The notes under the pieces were generated by a model. The model was not told where the DNA came from. It searched no databases and was given only the letters and a program-made list of their open reading frames with translations. DNA of 64,000 nt from Gyrodactylus bullatarudis (lineage: Eukaryota; Platyhelminthes; Monogenea; Gyrodactylidea; Gyrodactylidae), in the NCBI GenBank assembly GCA_012064415.1, contig SSNU01000006.1, positions 1 through 64,000 on the forward strand, read 5' to 3'. Positions 1 through 11,900 of this stretch are shown here, one piece after another. The position numbers and the translations under genes were made by a program. The first letter of the stretch is position 1. Every line of letters starts with the position of its first letter.

Positions 1-129
1 CAACCCCAGGATGAGCTGTTATCCGATGATGTTGATCCGCAGGAGGATTACCCTACCAACCCTGTTGTTCGTCCTCGAAGAGAGAACCGTCGTGCGCCCG
101 GGCACCTCAACGACTATGATGTCACTTAA
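1..129 (+). mobile_element. C-terminal end of an LTR-retrotransposon polyprotein
   Basis: Frame 1 is open from the window edge to a TAA at 127-129 and gives a 42-residue acidic then basic tail ending in APGHLNDYDVT. An RRENRRAPGHLNDY-type ending is common at the C-terminus of Gypsy/BEL-type Pol polyproteins, after the integrase. The stretch is clearly more GC-rich than the DNA after it. A purine run (135-144, gaagaagggg) directly followed by TG at 145 looks like a polypurine tract and the start of a 3' LTR. The upstream part of the element lies outside the window, so superfamily and completeness cannot be told. Confidence 0.6.
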
Positions 130-1250
130 ATGATGAAGAAGGGGTGATGATTTGAATATGTCAAAAGATTAATTTAAAACACTTTTTTATGTTATAATTA
201 TTTTGTTATTATGGACCGATAATTATCGAACAGTTTTTTGTTTGAATTATGTCTGATGTTGAATTCTTTGACTGTATTGAAACTCCTGTAGCCAAGCCTG
301 AGCTAGTAGCCCCGATACAAAACAATTATTGTAATTAATATTAAATACATAATAAAATTTAGATTTGTCTCAATGAATTTTTTTATCACCGTCGTGAGAT
401 ATTCAATCACATGATGAGAAGGTTTCAGCCAAGATTCTGTAAGATCCGAGAGATGTGGACTCAAACTCGAAGTAAGTTATTCCGAGTTACGATTGATCAT
501 CAGTTTTACATAGAATATTGATTTTACTAGGGTTCTAGAAATCCAAAGGACAATATTATTTTTAAAAAATTAGTTTTTTTTCTTAGAGGGATCAAGCGGG
601 AGCATAGGTTTCTAGATTGGTTTAGCGATAAGAGAAGACTTCTCTTAGAAAAGTGGTATTGGAGTCGTGGGTTGGTATCAGATGATGGGGGGACCACATG
701 GGCAATATTATTATTAGTTAGGACAGATTGAACAACAAAGATGTACACTGTAAATTGCAAATAGTGTGTTTTTCTAGTCTTTGTCGTGCGACTCGAGTCG
801 AGACTAACCGCTAGGCATAATTACCGTTCATGGAAATTTTTTATCAAATCCACAGCCGTAAAAATTAACTAAGATGGATGAGATCACGTTATCTTGCCTC
901 ATAGATTCTGTCATGCTGGCATCATGTCAAGAATTTGAGCAATTACGAGTCTAAAAGTTATTTTAGCTGAATCATGGCCAATTAATCTATTTGTTAACAG
1001 TTTTTGATAGCCAAACTTGTTTATTTCACATCTATAGAGAAAGTAGAGTTCTTGCCATTCTTCTTACGCTCTAGTTTGAGATTTGCAAAATGGTGTTTTG
1101 ATTTTTTCAATTTCGAATTTGTAAAAATTCTAGTTCTATTTGGTTAAAACACAGAAACACTGAATACAAATTTGTTTAGATCAGTAAAATTTTCAAAATT
1201 ATTTTTGTAATCTGTTTTCATGTAATACATACTCTTTTCATTGATGTAAA
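130..1250. other. Putative 3' LTR and spacer, no gene seen
   Basis: A 3' LTR could begin at 145 after the polypurine-like run; AATAAA near 351 could be its poly(A) signal, but no LTR end or target duplication could be fixed. The rest up to the MAGI start codon holds no ORF with recognisable protein character. Confidence 0.3.
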
Positions 1251-4200
1251 ATGTCAATTGTTGGTTCAGTTTACACAGTTCTGTTATCCCGATGCAGTGA
1301 GGATGATTACCTATCTCTTCCTTTAGCTGGAGGATCAGAGAAAAATAAATTTATTGTTATTGACGAAAAAATCAACCCACTCCGGTTCACCTATCATCCA
1401 GATATTTCTACTGAAAATAAACTTGCGTCTAAGCCTTTAAAGGCTGGTGATATTCTTCTTCAGATCAACGATATAAGTGTTTCTGGATTTACTTTAAAAC
1501 AAGCAGAAAATCTTCTTGTTTCTTTATCACACAAAGTTTCTTGCGAATTAAAAAAGATTAAGTTGTTTTTAATATCTCCAAATGTATTACCCACGCGCCA
1601 GCCATTTCTCAATTCTATACTCAATATAATTCATCCATCTGATCCCTTTTTAAGGAATTTACAATTATCTATCAAGGCAAACATTAATTGTCCTATAGAT
1701 GCTAAATCTAATTTTTCTGAACGCAAGATACCTCCACCTCCAATAAGAAACTCTTCAATTTGTCAGTTTGAAAGAAGGGCAAGTTATTACAACATTAAAT
1801 TAAATTATTTTCATAATTAATCATTCCTATTCTAGGATTCTGATTCCAAAAGTGATACAAGCATAAAATATTTCATGCCATTTGGCTGGGAAAAAATTGT
1901 TGATCCTCTGTATGGAGTATTTTATATTGACCATGTCAACAAAATAACTCAATACAAATCACCGCTTATACTTGTCCGAGAAAGTTTCGATTTAACTTTG
2001 GAAAAGTTGAATAATTTAAATTATAGTTTTATTCACATGCTGAAAAGTGGTTGCTTCTATATCAAGACTGTAATTCTAAAAAAATCGGATCAAGGGTTTG
2101 GTTTCACCCTGAATGGAGGCTATGATTGTTCAGAAATTTCATTCATCAAAGTAAGATTACTCTTTGTCTATTAAATAAAGATCTTTTATTTTCCTTTTTT
2201 TTAGATATCAAAAATATTTCCTGGTGGTGTTGCCCACCAATCAAACGAATTATTAGTTGGTGATATTGTATTATCGATTGATGATAAATCTCCATATGAT
2301 CCTCGATTCTATACTAAAAATACTTATGAGTCTAATCATCTCATAAATATTTTCCAGAATATTTCTATTGGGCAATATCTAAAACTGAATGTCCTCCAAC
2401 AATCTGTAAGAAATTCATTTTTAAAAACGAATCGCTATAAAAAATATTAAAATCTTTATAGAATTCTAGATACACTAATACTGGACAGCTAGTTAGTGTT
2501 ACTCTGAATAAAACTAAAGAAGGATTCGGATTTACACTGTCCGACTCCAAACAAGGTCAGATTGTCAAATCGGTGAACTCAAATAATGATCTTATTAAAG
2601 AAAATGACTTACTCGTTCAGTTGAATGGAAAGATTAACTTGTTGAAACTATGTCATTTAGAAGTTGTCGAATTACTCAAAACCTTTCCAATCAATGAGAA
2701 TGCAACATTTTTGATTGCAAGGACTAAACCTCAAAAAGTTGAATCTGACAACTTTTGCGAAACGAAGAAAGCAGAGAGTATGTTCTTGCTAACATATATA
2801 TTTCAAAAAAATATATTAAAATTAAATTTACTTTATTTCAGACGACTCATTAACATCAAACTCAATGGTATGTTTATGAAACTTTGAAAATTTTCTTAGA
2901 TATACGAATTAGATAATATTGATCAGTTTACGGATATGATTCTGAGCAAAAATACAAAGGAAGATGAAAGTCACAATTACTCCGGTAAGTTTTTTCTTCA
3001 TTTCCTTTTCTTCAGACGTAATAAATAATAATGAAGACCATGCTGAAAGATTTTTAAGTCTTAATTTGAACGAAACATATGCAATTGTTGGAAGTAAAAA
3101 GAAGAATCAATGCGATTCGGACATTTTTAGCAAATCTATATTTCATGAAAAGTTTTATGAAAAATTAAAAATTTTTGAATGTAAGTCTTTGAATTAAAAG
3201 TTAATAAATTGGTATAATATTTTTTTTCTTCTTTAGGCAAGGAAAAATATTCTAAGCTCATCAAGTATATAGAGGAGAACTTTCGAAATTTGTGCCTTTT
3301 TGAAACTGAAATCGTTTTTGAGAACGCAAATCTTGATTTAGGTATTGTCATTGAAAAGTGTCCCGAAAATGACAAGGTAAGTTGCATTTCTTTACCAATC
3401 ATATTAGGAAAATATTACATCTTCACTTGTTTGTAGAAAACAAATAAGGATAACAGATTTTATTTTTACAGAGAATTTATTATAATTAAATATTCTTGAT
3501 AAATAATTTTTAACGATGAAAATTTTTAGTTTCTTGTCATAAAAAGAATAATACCTGGCAGTGTAATTGAAAGAGATGGTGTACTAACTCGGGGAGACTT
3601 TATTCTATCAATCAATGATTATTTACTATACGACGCTGAATTAGATGATGCCAAAGATATTATTAAAGGTATCAACAGCTCCGTTCGAATAAAATTCCTC
3701 CGGCCTAGTGAAAAGATGAATTTATCACCTCAAATTGTTGAGCAAAGTCTTGATGAAGATTGCTATGGAGATATCGACAGTGCAATTTCCACTAGTAATA
3801 ACATCAATTTTTCAAAACACGAGATCAATGTTCCTAATGAGGAAAACGAGAGTATATACGAGGTTTTAAATTATAACAATTCTGAACCTGATTCTTGTTC
3901 ATCTTCAATTAAAGAGGATTCAGTTAATAACAGACGTCAAGTCATAATAACAAGAGATAGAAACCTAAATGAAGGATTTGGACTAGTCATTGTCGGCGCC
4001 AGCAGTATAAATAGGCCGAATGTTATAGGCAATTCTTTCATTGGGCAAATTATTCCAGGAGGAGCAGCAGAAAGGACAGGAAAATTGAAAGTCTATGATA
4101 GAGTTTTAATGGTTAATGAAATCGATGTGAGAAATATGACTCACGAAGATATCGTTAAGTTGATTCGAGAAACACCATCAGATAGTGTCAAACTAATTGT

Positions 4201-5002
4201 GGAAAATTTTGCTTCTCATTCCCAGAGTGAATCTACCAATAGTGAGCTAATTTATTCAAAAACTAATATTTGAATTATTTTGAAAATATTTTATTCAGTA
4301 CAAAGAAGTCCGAAGCCTCCTTCTTATTACATTTCCAATGGAATAACAAATGAACTGAAGCATTCTTTTACAAATCATAATTCTCAAAAAGAATCGATTA
4401 TTCGGTTTAAAGTGACTTTATTTTCCAAGAATAAGACAGGTTTTGGATTTGGAGTCAAATGGTTCATCTCAAAACTTCCTTACAATCAAAAGATTGTCCC
4501 AAGACTTCATATCAGTTCTATTCAAACTGATGGACCTGCTTCATTGGATGGGAGACTCAAAATATTTGACCAAATAGTTGAAATAAACAATTTAAATTTG
4601 ATTGAAGGGGAAATTAAATTGAAATATGTCACAGAAATGCTTCAAAATATTCAAGTTAGTCATCTGATCTTTCCAATTCACACTTTCTTTCTAATAACTC
4701 GATAATTTTTAGAATTCAAGCCAAATTCTTCATCTAACATGCCAGAGAAAAGTAATTCTACACACAAGAACTCAACCTCCTCATTTGATTCAAAAAACTA
4801 GTCCATACAGACCTGTTCCAAGTTTTCCAAATCCTGTTATTTGCCCTCAATCCTTTGCTTTTGCGAATCAAAATATTCCCAGAACAAAAACAATAATACC
4901 AGTTCAACCACAAAAACTTATTATTACAGGTTCGTTTCAATTTTTCGATTGAAAACTTAACATTAAATTCAATTTTAATTTATAGAACGGCTCAAAAGAT
5001 GA
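1251..5002 (+). CDS. MAGI: MAGI-like multi-PDZ scaffold, 12 exons, about 1025 aa
   Basis: MAGI proteins organise receptors and adhesion molecules at cell junctions and synapses. Exons: 1251-1778, 1836-2150, 2205-2405, 2462-2777, 2842-2867, 2900-2984, 3016-3180, 3237-3376, 3530-4241, 4299-4654, 4713-4929 and 4986-5002; all phases close. Exon 1 holds a divergent PDZ0. Exon 2 opens with a WW domain (MPFGWEKIVDPLYGVFYIDH) matching the second WW of MAGI. Then come PDZ1 (exons 2-3, DQGFGFTLNGG), PDZ2 (exon 4, KEGFGFTLSDS), a weak PDZ3 (exons 8-9), PDZ4 (exon 9, NEGFGLVIVG) and PDZ5 (exons 10-11, KTGFGFGVKW). The guanylate-kinase region is reduced to a few dozen weak residues after PDZ0, and the first WW is absent. 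Exon 1 ends at a GC donor. The C-terminus is less sure: phase 1 at 4929 gives ERLKR and a stop, while the other frame after 4985 stays open to a TAA near 5087. AATAAA lies near 5083. Confidence 0.87.
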
Positions 5003-5599
5003 TCATGGAATTTTATATGGTTCTGCAAATGTTGATAAAACGTTTTATGAAGATTATTTTACTATTTGTATTCTTTTGAAATAAATTTTTAAATTATGAA
5101 GTCTTTGATGAATGAGTTATAATTTTTTCTAAGTAATAGAAGAATTAAATATCAAAAAAAGGTTCCTCTGACTCATGCTTTGACTTAGAGCCGCTCTGAG
5201 AAATTTCTCAAGTTAAAATTCGGATAATATTCTTATACTTCACTAAGGCAATCCCCAAGTATGCGAGTGGTTTATGATATACATTAGATATAGATGAAAT
5301 AGTTATAACTGAATATTTCGTAATAGTAAATTAGTTAGTAGTTATAGCAATTATTACTAAATAAGTAATTTACTATTTGAATTATAATTATAATATTATC
5401 ATAATAATACTATGATTCAATCATAATGATTGAGTCATTCGAGTTTAAAAAACCGCACTTTTTGAAAATAAAATTCATATAGTTTTGTTATTCATTTGTT
5501 TAAATCTGTCTTGACCTTGAAGATTTATTGAATTTTACTCATAAAAATCCTTTCTAGTTGAACTAGTGATTATGGTAAATTTTATAAAATCTATTATAG
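5003..5599. other. Spacer after the MAGI gene
   Basis: AT-rich, with small imperfect palindromes: the 11-nt arms atagtaaatta/taatttactat lie around 5323-5376. No coding exon recognised. Confidence 0.4.
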
Positions 5600-6088
5600 A
5601 GTTTACAGAATAAAATTCTTGGACAGTCTCAAAACAATATCATACATGAAAATTGTATCAATGGAAAACAGATTTATTCGAATATCAAGCATACCAATAA
5701 TAAAGATTTGATTGGACTGGAAGCACAAATGCATATTGAACCTGATTATATAGGCTCATTTTCCTCAAACAGTACAGATCAACTATCAATTAATGAAAAT
5801 GAAAGTCATCTTCAACATGATTTAGCCACAGAATATGTATTGAAGCTCGATTCAGAGAAAACTTTTGATTTCAATCAAGTTTCCTGTATAAATTCAGTAC
5901 CTGAAATTGTTGATGAAATCATAACCTCTTTGAATAAAACCGATACTATGAAGAATGAAATACGATCAAATGTTAGTTCTACAAGCAGTAATTTATCTTG
6001 TGGTGTTCCCCAGGAATGTTACAGAGAAGAATATCGAGATTTAAAAAACGGGTATTTAGAGGATAAGATATCTTATAATAATGATACG
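5600..6088 (+). CDS. Orphan coding exon, possibly 5' exon of the nuclear receptor
   Basis: An open stretch of 163 codons lies between a good acceptor (ctattatag, ending 5599; a second AG sits at 5606) and a strong donor (ACG|GTGAGT, intron from 6089), phase 0 on both sides. The first in-frame ATG is at 5729. The peptide is hydrophilic, rich in Asn, Ser, Glu and Asp, with no domain I know. The next gene's first recognised exon (8966) begins directly after an AG and is also phase 0, so the two could join across a 2.9-kb intron and give the receptor a long, disordered N-terminal A/B region. It could instead be an extra 3' exon of the MAGI gene, but the phase at 4929 does not fit. Coding character is convincing, gene membership is not. 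Confidence 0.5.
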
Positions 6089-8965
6089 GTGAGTTTAAAA
6101 TGAATTTTTAATCAATATGCCAAAGCTTGCTCTTTTCTTAATTGACCAAAATTTCACACTTGCTTATGAGAGTTTCCGGAAAATTCTTGAGAGTTTTTTT
6201 ATTAATAGCACACTGTATATCAAAAATCATATTCGTTATTTTCACTCGTTCGTATTAATTTATTATACATTGAAATATTCTCAAATCTTTCACACAATTT
6301 TATTGCATAATCACATTATATTCTTCAAGTTAAAATTTACTCGTATCGAAACTGATTTTTTTTCACTCTGCTTATTAGTATTAGTTTGTCTTATCTGCTT
6401 ATTAAATAGTACCAGCTAGTTCTTTTTTATCTTAAAAAATGTAAGCTAATTTACTTTTCTACCATTAAGATGTAAACAATATTATCCTCCTTGAGCCATG
6501 CTTCAAACATATAAACTTTATTCGTTTTTAATTCTTAAGTCTTATCACTTGGGGATCAATCATGAATTTTTGATAAATTATTAGTTTTTTTAAATAAAAG
6601 AAGAAATAGATACCTTTTACAATACATCCTGATTCTATATATTTTATATATAATAGAGGGGATATATTTTTGCTTTTTATTTTGAATTAAGATTAATGAT
6701 ACATCAGTAAGTATCATGATATTATTAGTTTAAGATTTGCCATCATAAAGTTGCTGAGATGATTTTTATCCTAATTCATTATGGGAAGTAAATTTTTTTC
6801 TTTTTTATTAGATTAGGGGCAGATATTTCTTTGAAAATATCATCTCTCTATATACAATCACCTTCAATAATCAATATATTTTAATGATAAAGATGATTTT
6901 CAATTAAATTTTAAAAATTCAAAATCTTTAATTCAATCCTAGTTTTATTTTTTTGTATCAAGTTATGTACGTTACCCCTTAAGCAAACTGGAAGGTGACA
7001 AGGGAAAAATGTTTTTGTTTACGCACTTTACAGTTCACACCACATTATTGATAATAATGCAAGGGGTGGATGGGGTAGTTTAACACGAATATATTTATAA
7101 ATATATATTAGATAATTTTCTCTCGCTATTTTTTGGGATATAAATGTGCATAGTCCCAAAAGTGTTTCTACTAAACCCCATGAATAGTCAATGAAAATAA
7201 AGGAATCTTATTATTTACTGATCATAGAATACAACGATGGTGTACAATTTGTAAAAAATAGGGGTAATAAAAACGTCAAATGAGGTTTTGTTAAAGACGG
7301 TAGTTAAAAAAATTAAAAAAAGTTTATCCAAATTTACTCCCAACCACCATGCCAACGATAAATAAATATATGCTTTTTGGGAATTCTTTTCATCTTTCAA
7401 TAAGTTTTCCTCAATTGACGTCTTCTAGAAAAAATTCAATTCTTTGATAAAATTTTCCCGGTGTAGAGAATGGGAATTTCTGGGGTGATTTTTTATTCAG
7501 AATTTATTTTTGTCTAAGGATAATTTTAGATTCAGATTTAAAAAAAACCAATGACCAAACCAACTCTATGCATGTGGAAATTTGGAAAATGGGAATATTA
7601 GTGAATGGTGAGAAATTAAAATGTTTACTTTGGCTATTTCTCTTTCATTCAATAAAGTTGAGAAACACCTGATGATAAAAATATTATATTTGGAGTCGTT
7701 GGCTATATGTGAGAAAATCCTTGTTGCACTCGAAATTAAAAATTGAGACACAATAGAAAATAGACTCATAATTAATAAACACCTGAGAAAATGTTTTGCC
7801 TGTGAATGCTGTAAGAAAGTATCAGCTAATTTCTATCTATATAACTAGCAACCACGACTAATGAATGATACTACTGTTGGTAGATGTTTATTAACTAACA
7901 AGTAATATCTTTCACATTATAAAGTTGTAGCCTTACTCTCATTTCAGTGTAAAATAGATACAAGTATTAGTTTCTTCTGTGTAATTCATGCTCTGTATAT
8001 TAAGGTTTATTCTCTTAGTATTTTTGTGTTTTTTTTTAAATTTCAACCAAAATAAAAGCAAAAATACTCATGTTGAAACTAGTTTTTAGTATTTTCAAAA
8101 TAAAATGAATTCAAATTTATCACTACTACACTTCCGGAAATCCAAAGAAATTCAAGGAAAGATAACTCTTGCTAATCATGGGATACAAAAACTTTCTGAT
8201 AATGATAGTTCCTTCTCTATTATTAATTCTCTTAGTGTTTGGTAAAAAAAACCAGCTTAGCGTTATATTGGCTGATAAAGTTAACCAAGTCCTTCTCCCT
8301 TTCTATAATATTTGTCCAATGCATCAGTTAATTCAAAATAAATTTTACACATTCTACACATAAATTCAATAAGGATTTTGGGAAATGCGTTTCCATAATA
8401 AACCTATATGCTATATGCTATTATCTGGTGTATAATTTATCCTCATGTATATTATATAGAAAAATCCAAATTTTGTATATCTATTTTTGTCCATATCTAA
8501 TTTGTATATCAGGTGTATATTTATTCTATTATACATGATGTATAAATACTAGATAGCACATGATCACTATTGTGCACACATACAAAATGAACATACAAGT
8601 ATTTTTATGGGAAATGTTAGATAGAAAATTAATTGGCTAGAGATATATATTAGTGGGTGGTTGAAAAAGTATATGCTAGGAACAGAAACAAGGTTAAGAG
8701 ATCACCAGAATGTGATCGCAAAAACGCAGATTTAATTGATTGGCTGTCACATTGCCCAATTCATGTTATTACACACAAACAAATCAGATGAGGGAGTCTT
8801 CTAAATGATGAAAATAGAATCATACTGAAATGCATGATTTTTATTTTATCAGCTAAGCTATCATAGATATTTTAAGGCTTTAATGATTCCTTTAAGACTA
8901 TTCATTATTACAGTAATACAAAAATGAAGATGATAGAAATTAATTTATTCCCTAATTATTATTAG
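6089..8965. other. Long intron or intergenic region
   Basis: 2.9 kb of AT-rich sequence. Short ORFs on both strands (60-100 codons) lack protein character. 8400-8560 holds several TGTATA/TATACA-rich imperfect inverted stretches. Nothing else recognised. Confidence 0.4.
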
Positions 8966-11900
8966 ATGAAGAATTTTCTTCAATATAACAGTAATGCCCT
9001 GCAGACTCATGATCTTTCAAATCAACCTGACATGATGAATGGTACACAGTTGAATTTATTAATAGAACCAGGTTTGAATGATGTCTGGGATAGGACGAAG
9101 GAGATACTCAACAGAAATCATCCACAGTATGCTAATGAGAGGGTCTCTAGCCAAGAAACTTTTCAAATATGCAAAAGTTTGGTCGGTGATAAAACTGATA
9201 CAATCTCATCAGCTATGTCAAACCAAATTATTTTTCCCAATCCAAATTATTCAACTGCCAGTCTAAATCAGAGAGCAAATAATCCATCGAATTCATCAGG
9301 TTCTGATAAGAAATGCAAAGTCTGTGGTGATCGAGCTGTCAATCACAACTTTGGACAGTTAACATGTGAATCATGCAAAGCATTCTTTCGCAGAAATGCT
9401 CACAAAGTGCGTTTTTCTCTATTACTACTGTATTTGTATTCTCAATTTTAATCAACCAAATTAGGGACTTTGTTCAGAACTAGATTTAGAAATTCATGCT
9501 TAGCCAACACACATTAAAAGTTACCTCACTCTACTTCTTTCACCCTTCCAGATCTAGGACCATTCTTATCTATATTAATTAATGGACAAGATGGGAAAAT
9601 TATTTACAAAGTTAAAATCTTTCCAACCCCCCATTGGGGGAATTTATACACTCTTTCTTCATAATTCATCCATATAAATTTCATACAGGGTTTCAAATGA
9701 TGATGAAGAGAAAAAATACATAGCATTTGTACATAAGGAATATGTGTCCAAAGTGCACTCAGAGTCAATAATTTCCTCATACGTATTCTTATTCTTATAA
9801 TAACTGGTATTTATTTATCATTTAGAAAAATAATATTATCATCATAACAATTTCCAGTAATTCATTTCTTTCATATTGATTGGAAAGTTATCTTTTATGC
9901 GAATAAAGTAACTAGGAAATATCCTTTATTCTCAGATAGGATCAGAAAGATATTGAAACTATAGAAAAGTACACGAAATGCATCTCACTTGGATTTCCCT
10001 ATTCTTGAGACTCAGAGTTCAATTCAGAAGATTAATTTTGATTAAAAAAATACTGTATATAGATTTGAGTATGACATGAAATCTCAATTTTAAAACAGAC
10101 TAGGAGAAAATTGGTAAAAAAAAACTGTTCAATTTCCCTTACAGCCCAGAAATTGAACAATTAGATAAAATAATTTTCTCTGAACAGGTGGTACCGGCTT
10201 TGGTCAAATCTGGTCTGACAATAAATCAGATTTCTGAGCCTGAAGTTTTCAACAAGTTTATTGAGTCTAATTCAATAGTAAGTGTTGCAATCTTCTTCTA
10301 ATTATACAAATAGAAAAATATTCCTTTTCCCCTTATATTATAATGAGGAATAATTCCCTACTTTAATATTATTGGTTGGTATGCACTTGCTAATTTAATA
10401 AGATAAGTAGTTTGTTATTGAATCACATCAACAGTTAAAATTAAGAGCATGCTATTATCAAGAAATTTGCAATCGACCGGATTTAACTCTTTAAGTCTCA
10501 GAAAATTGGTTCGTAGATATGCTGATTACGAATTTAGGAGTTATCGATAAAAAATATTAAGTTCATTTTATGATCCAAAAAAGCTAGTAGATAGAAATCA
10601 GATGATTGAATATATGAATTCTACAGGTATGATTACTCGGTTTTCTAACTTTTTATCCAAGACCCTGGGAGAATAGAATCTCAAAAAACGTTTCGAACAA
10701 AAGTTAACATTTTGAATTGGTTTCAAATTTCAACTGATTGATAAAGTTTACTGAAGAACAACTCAAAGATATTCTTGAGAAAATTACAGGCTACTGTAGA
10801 ATTTCAACTTGTCCTAATTCTTATTTCTTCTTTATTTAGTTGTTTCAAAATATCTCTAAGGATAAAAGTAGATTTAATTGGGATATAACCAACCTTTTTC
10901 CAAAGACTCTTCCAGACGTTTCGGTACTGAGATAGTCATGTACCTTCTTCAGTGGATAAGATGCTTGTAACCTGAACTCTCTTCAATTTTATATAAAAAC
11001 CACTGAAGAAGGTACTTGACTATCTCAGTACCGAAACGTCTGGAAGAGGCTTTGGAAAAAGGTTGGTTATATCCCAATTAAATCTACTTTTACTGATTTT
11101 ATTGAAGATTTCAGGTTCCATCATGGAACAAAAAAATTTTCTTATATCTCTAAGGAAGTATTAATTTTAACTGTTATGATGTTGATCACATCGGATTTAG
11201 TACACAAACTACTTTTTCATTTACTCCTGAGAAAAATATATTAAATTTCCTCATTTTTTATTGAATGTCGAAAGGAATGCATGCATTCATTACCTTTTTA
11301 TAAATAATAAAATTATTTTTCAATTCATAAACCAATTTTTATAATCAGCTTTCTTGCTAGTGAGTTTCGTCGTTAATAAGAGTGATAAAGAGTGTTTTCA
11401 GTTTCATTGTTGTAAATTATAGTACCATGTTTATCAGAGAAAGACAAATATTTTTTCCGGAACACTTTTCTATCTGATGTTTCCAATAAATTATTTGTGC
11501 TCCGTAATCACAGTTTTAAAAATTTTGATTTTCTGATATGCATAAATCTTAATTTTCCCGAATTAACCGGATTTTTCAGGATATTTTCAAAATATTATTT
11601 GAAAATCTGACTAAAAATAATCTCAAATTTATCATTTCTCCTGGTAAAATTCATTGAAAAATGGTGACGGAAATTTGAAATCTTCAATTGAAATTATGCA
11701 TATCTAAATGAAGAAATTCAATAGAAATTTTTCTTCTTCTCTTATTTTCTATCCAAAGAAGGCACAAGCTCAAAAAGTTAAATATTATGTCTTACCTTAA
11801 TTTTTTATAATACCTTTTCCGTAGACTTACTAACTTAATTCGTGTTTAAGATGATCGTAGGATGTAAGGTTGAGAAGCAACTTGAGTGACGTAAGAACGA

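Larger units (their letters stand above)
10863..11143. mobile_element. Foldback insertion with two opposed hammerhead-like motifs (Penelope-type terminal repeats)
   Basis: Two 93-nt arms, 10863-10955 and 11000-11092, are inverted copies with only two mismatches that I can count, separated by 44 nt. The direct repeat atatctctaagga (10850-10862 and 11144-11156, 13 nt) brackets 10863-11143 and looks like a target-site duplication. Each arm contains a hammerhead-type core. Inverted terminal repeats, hammerhead motifs and target duplications of this size fit a short Penelope-like derivative. It lies inside intron 1 of the nuclear receptor. Confidence 0.75.
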
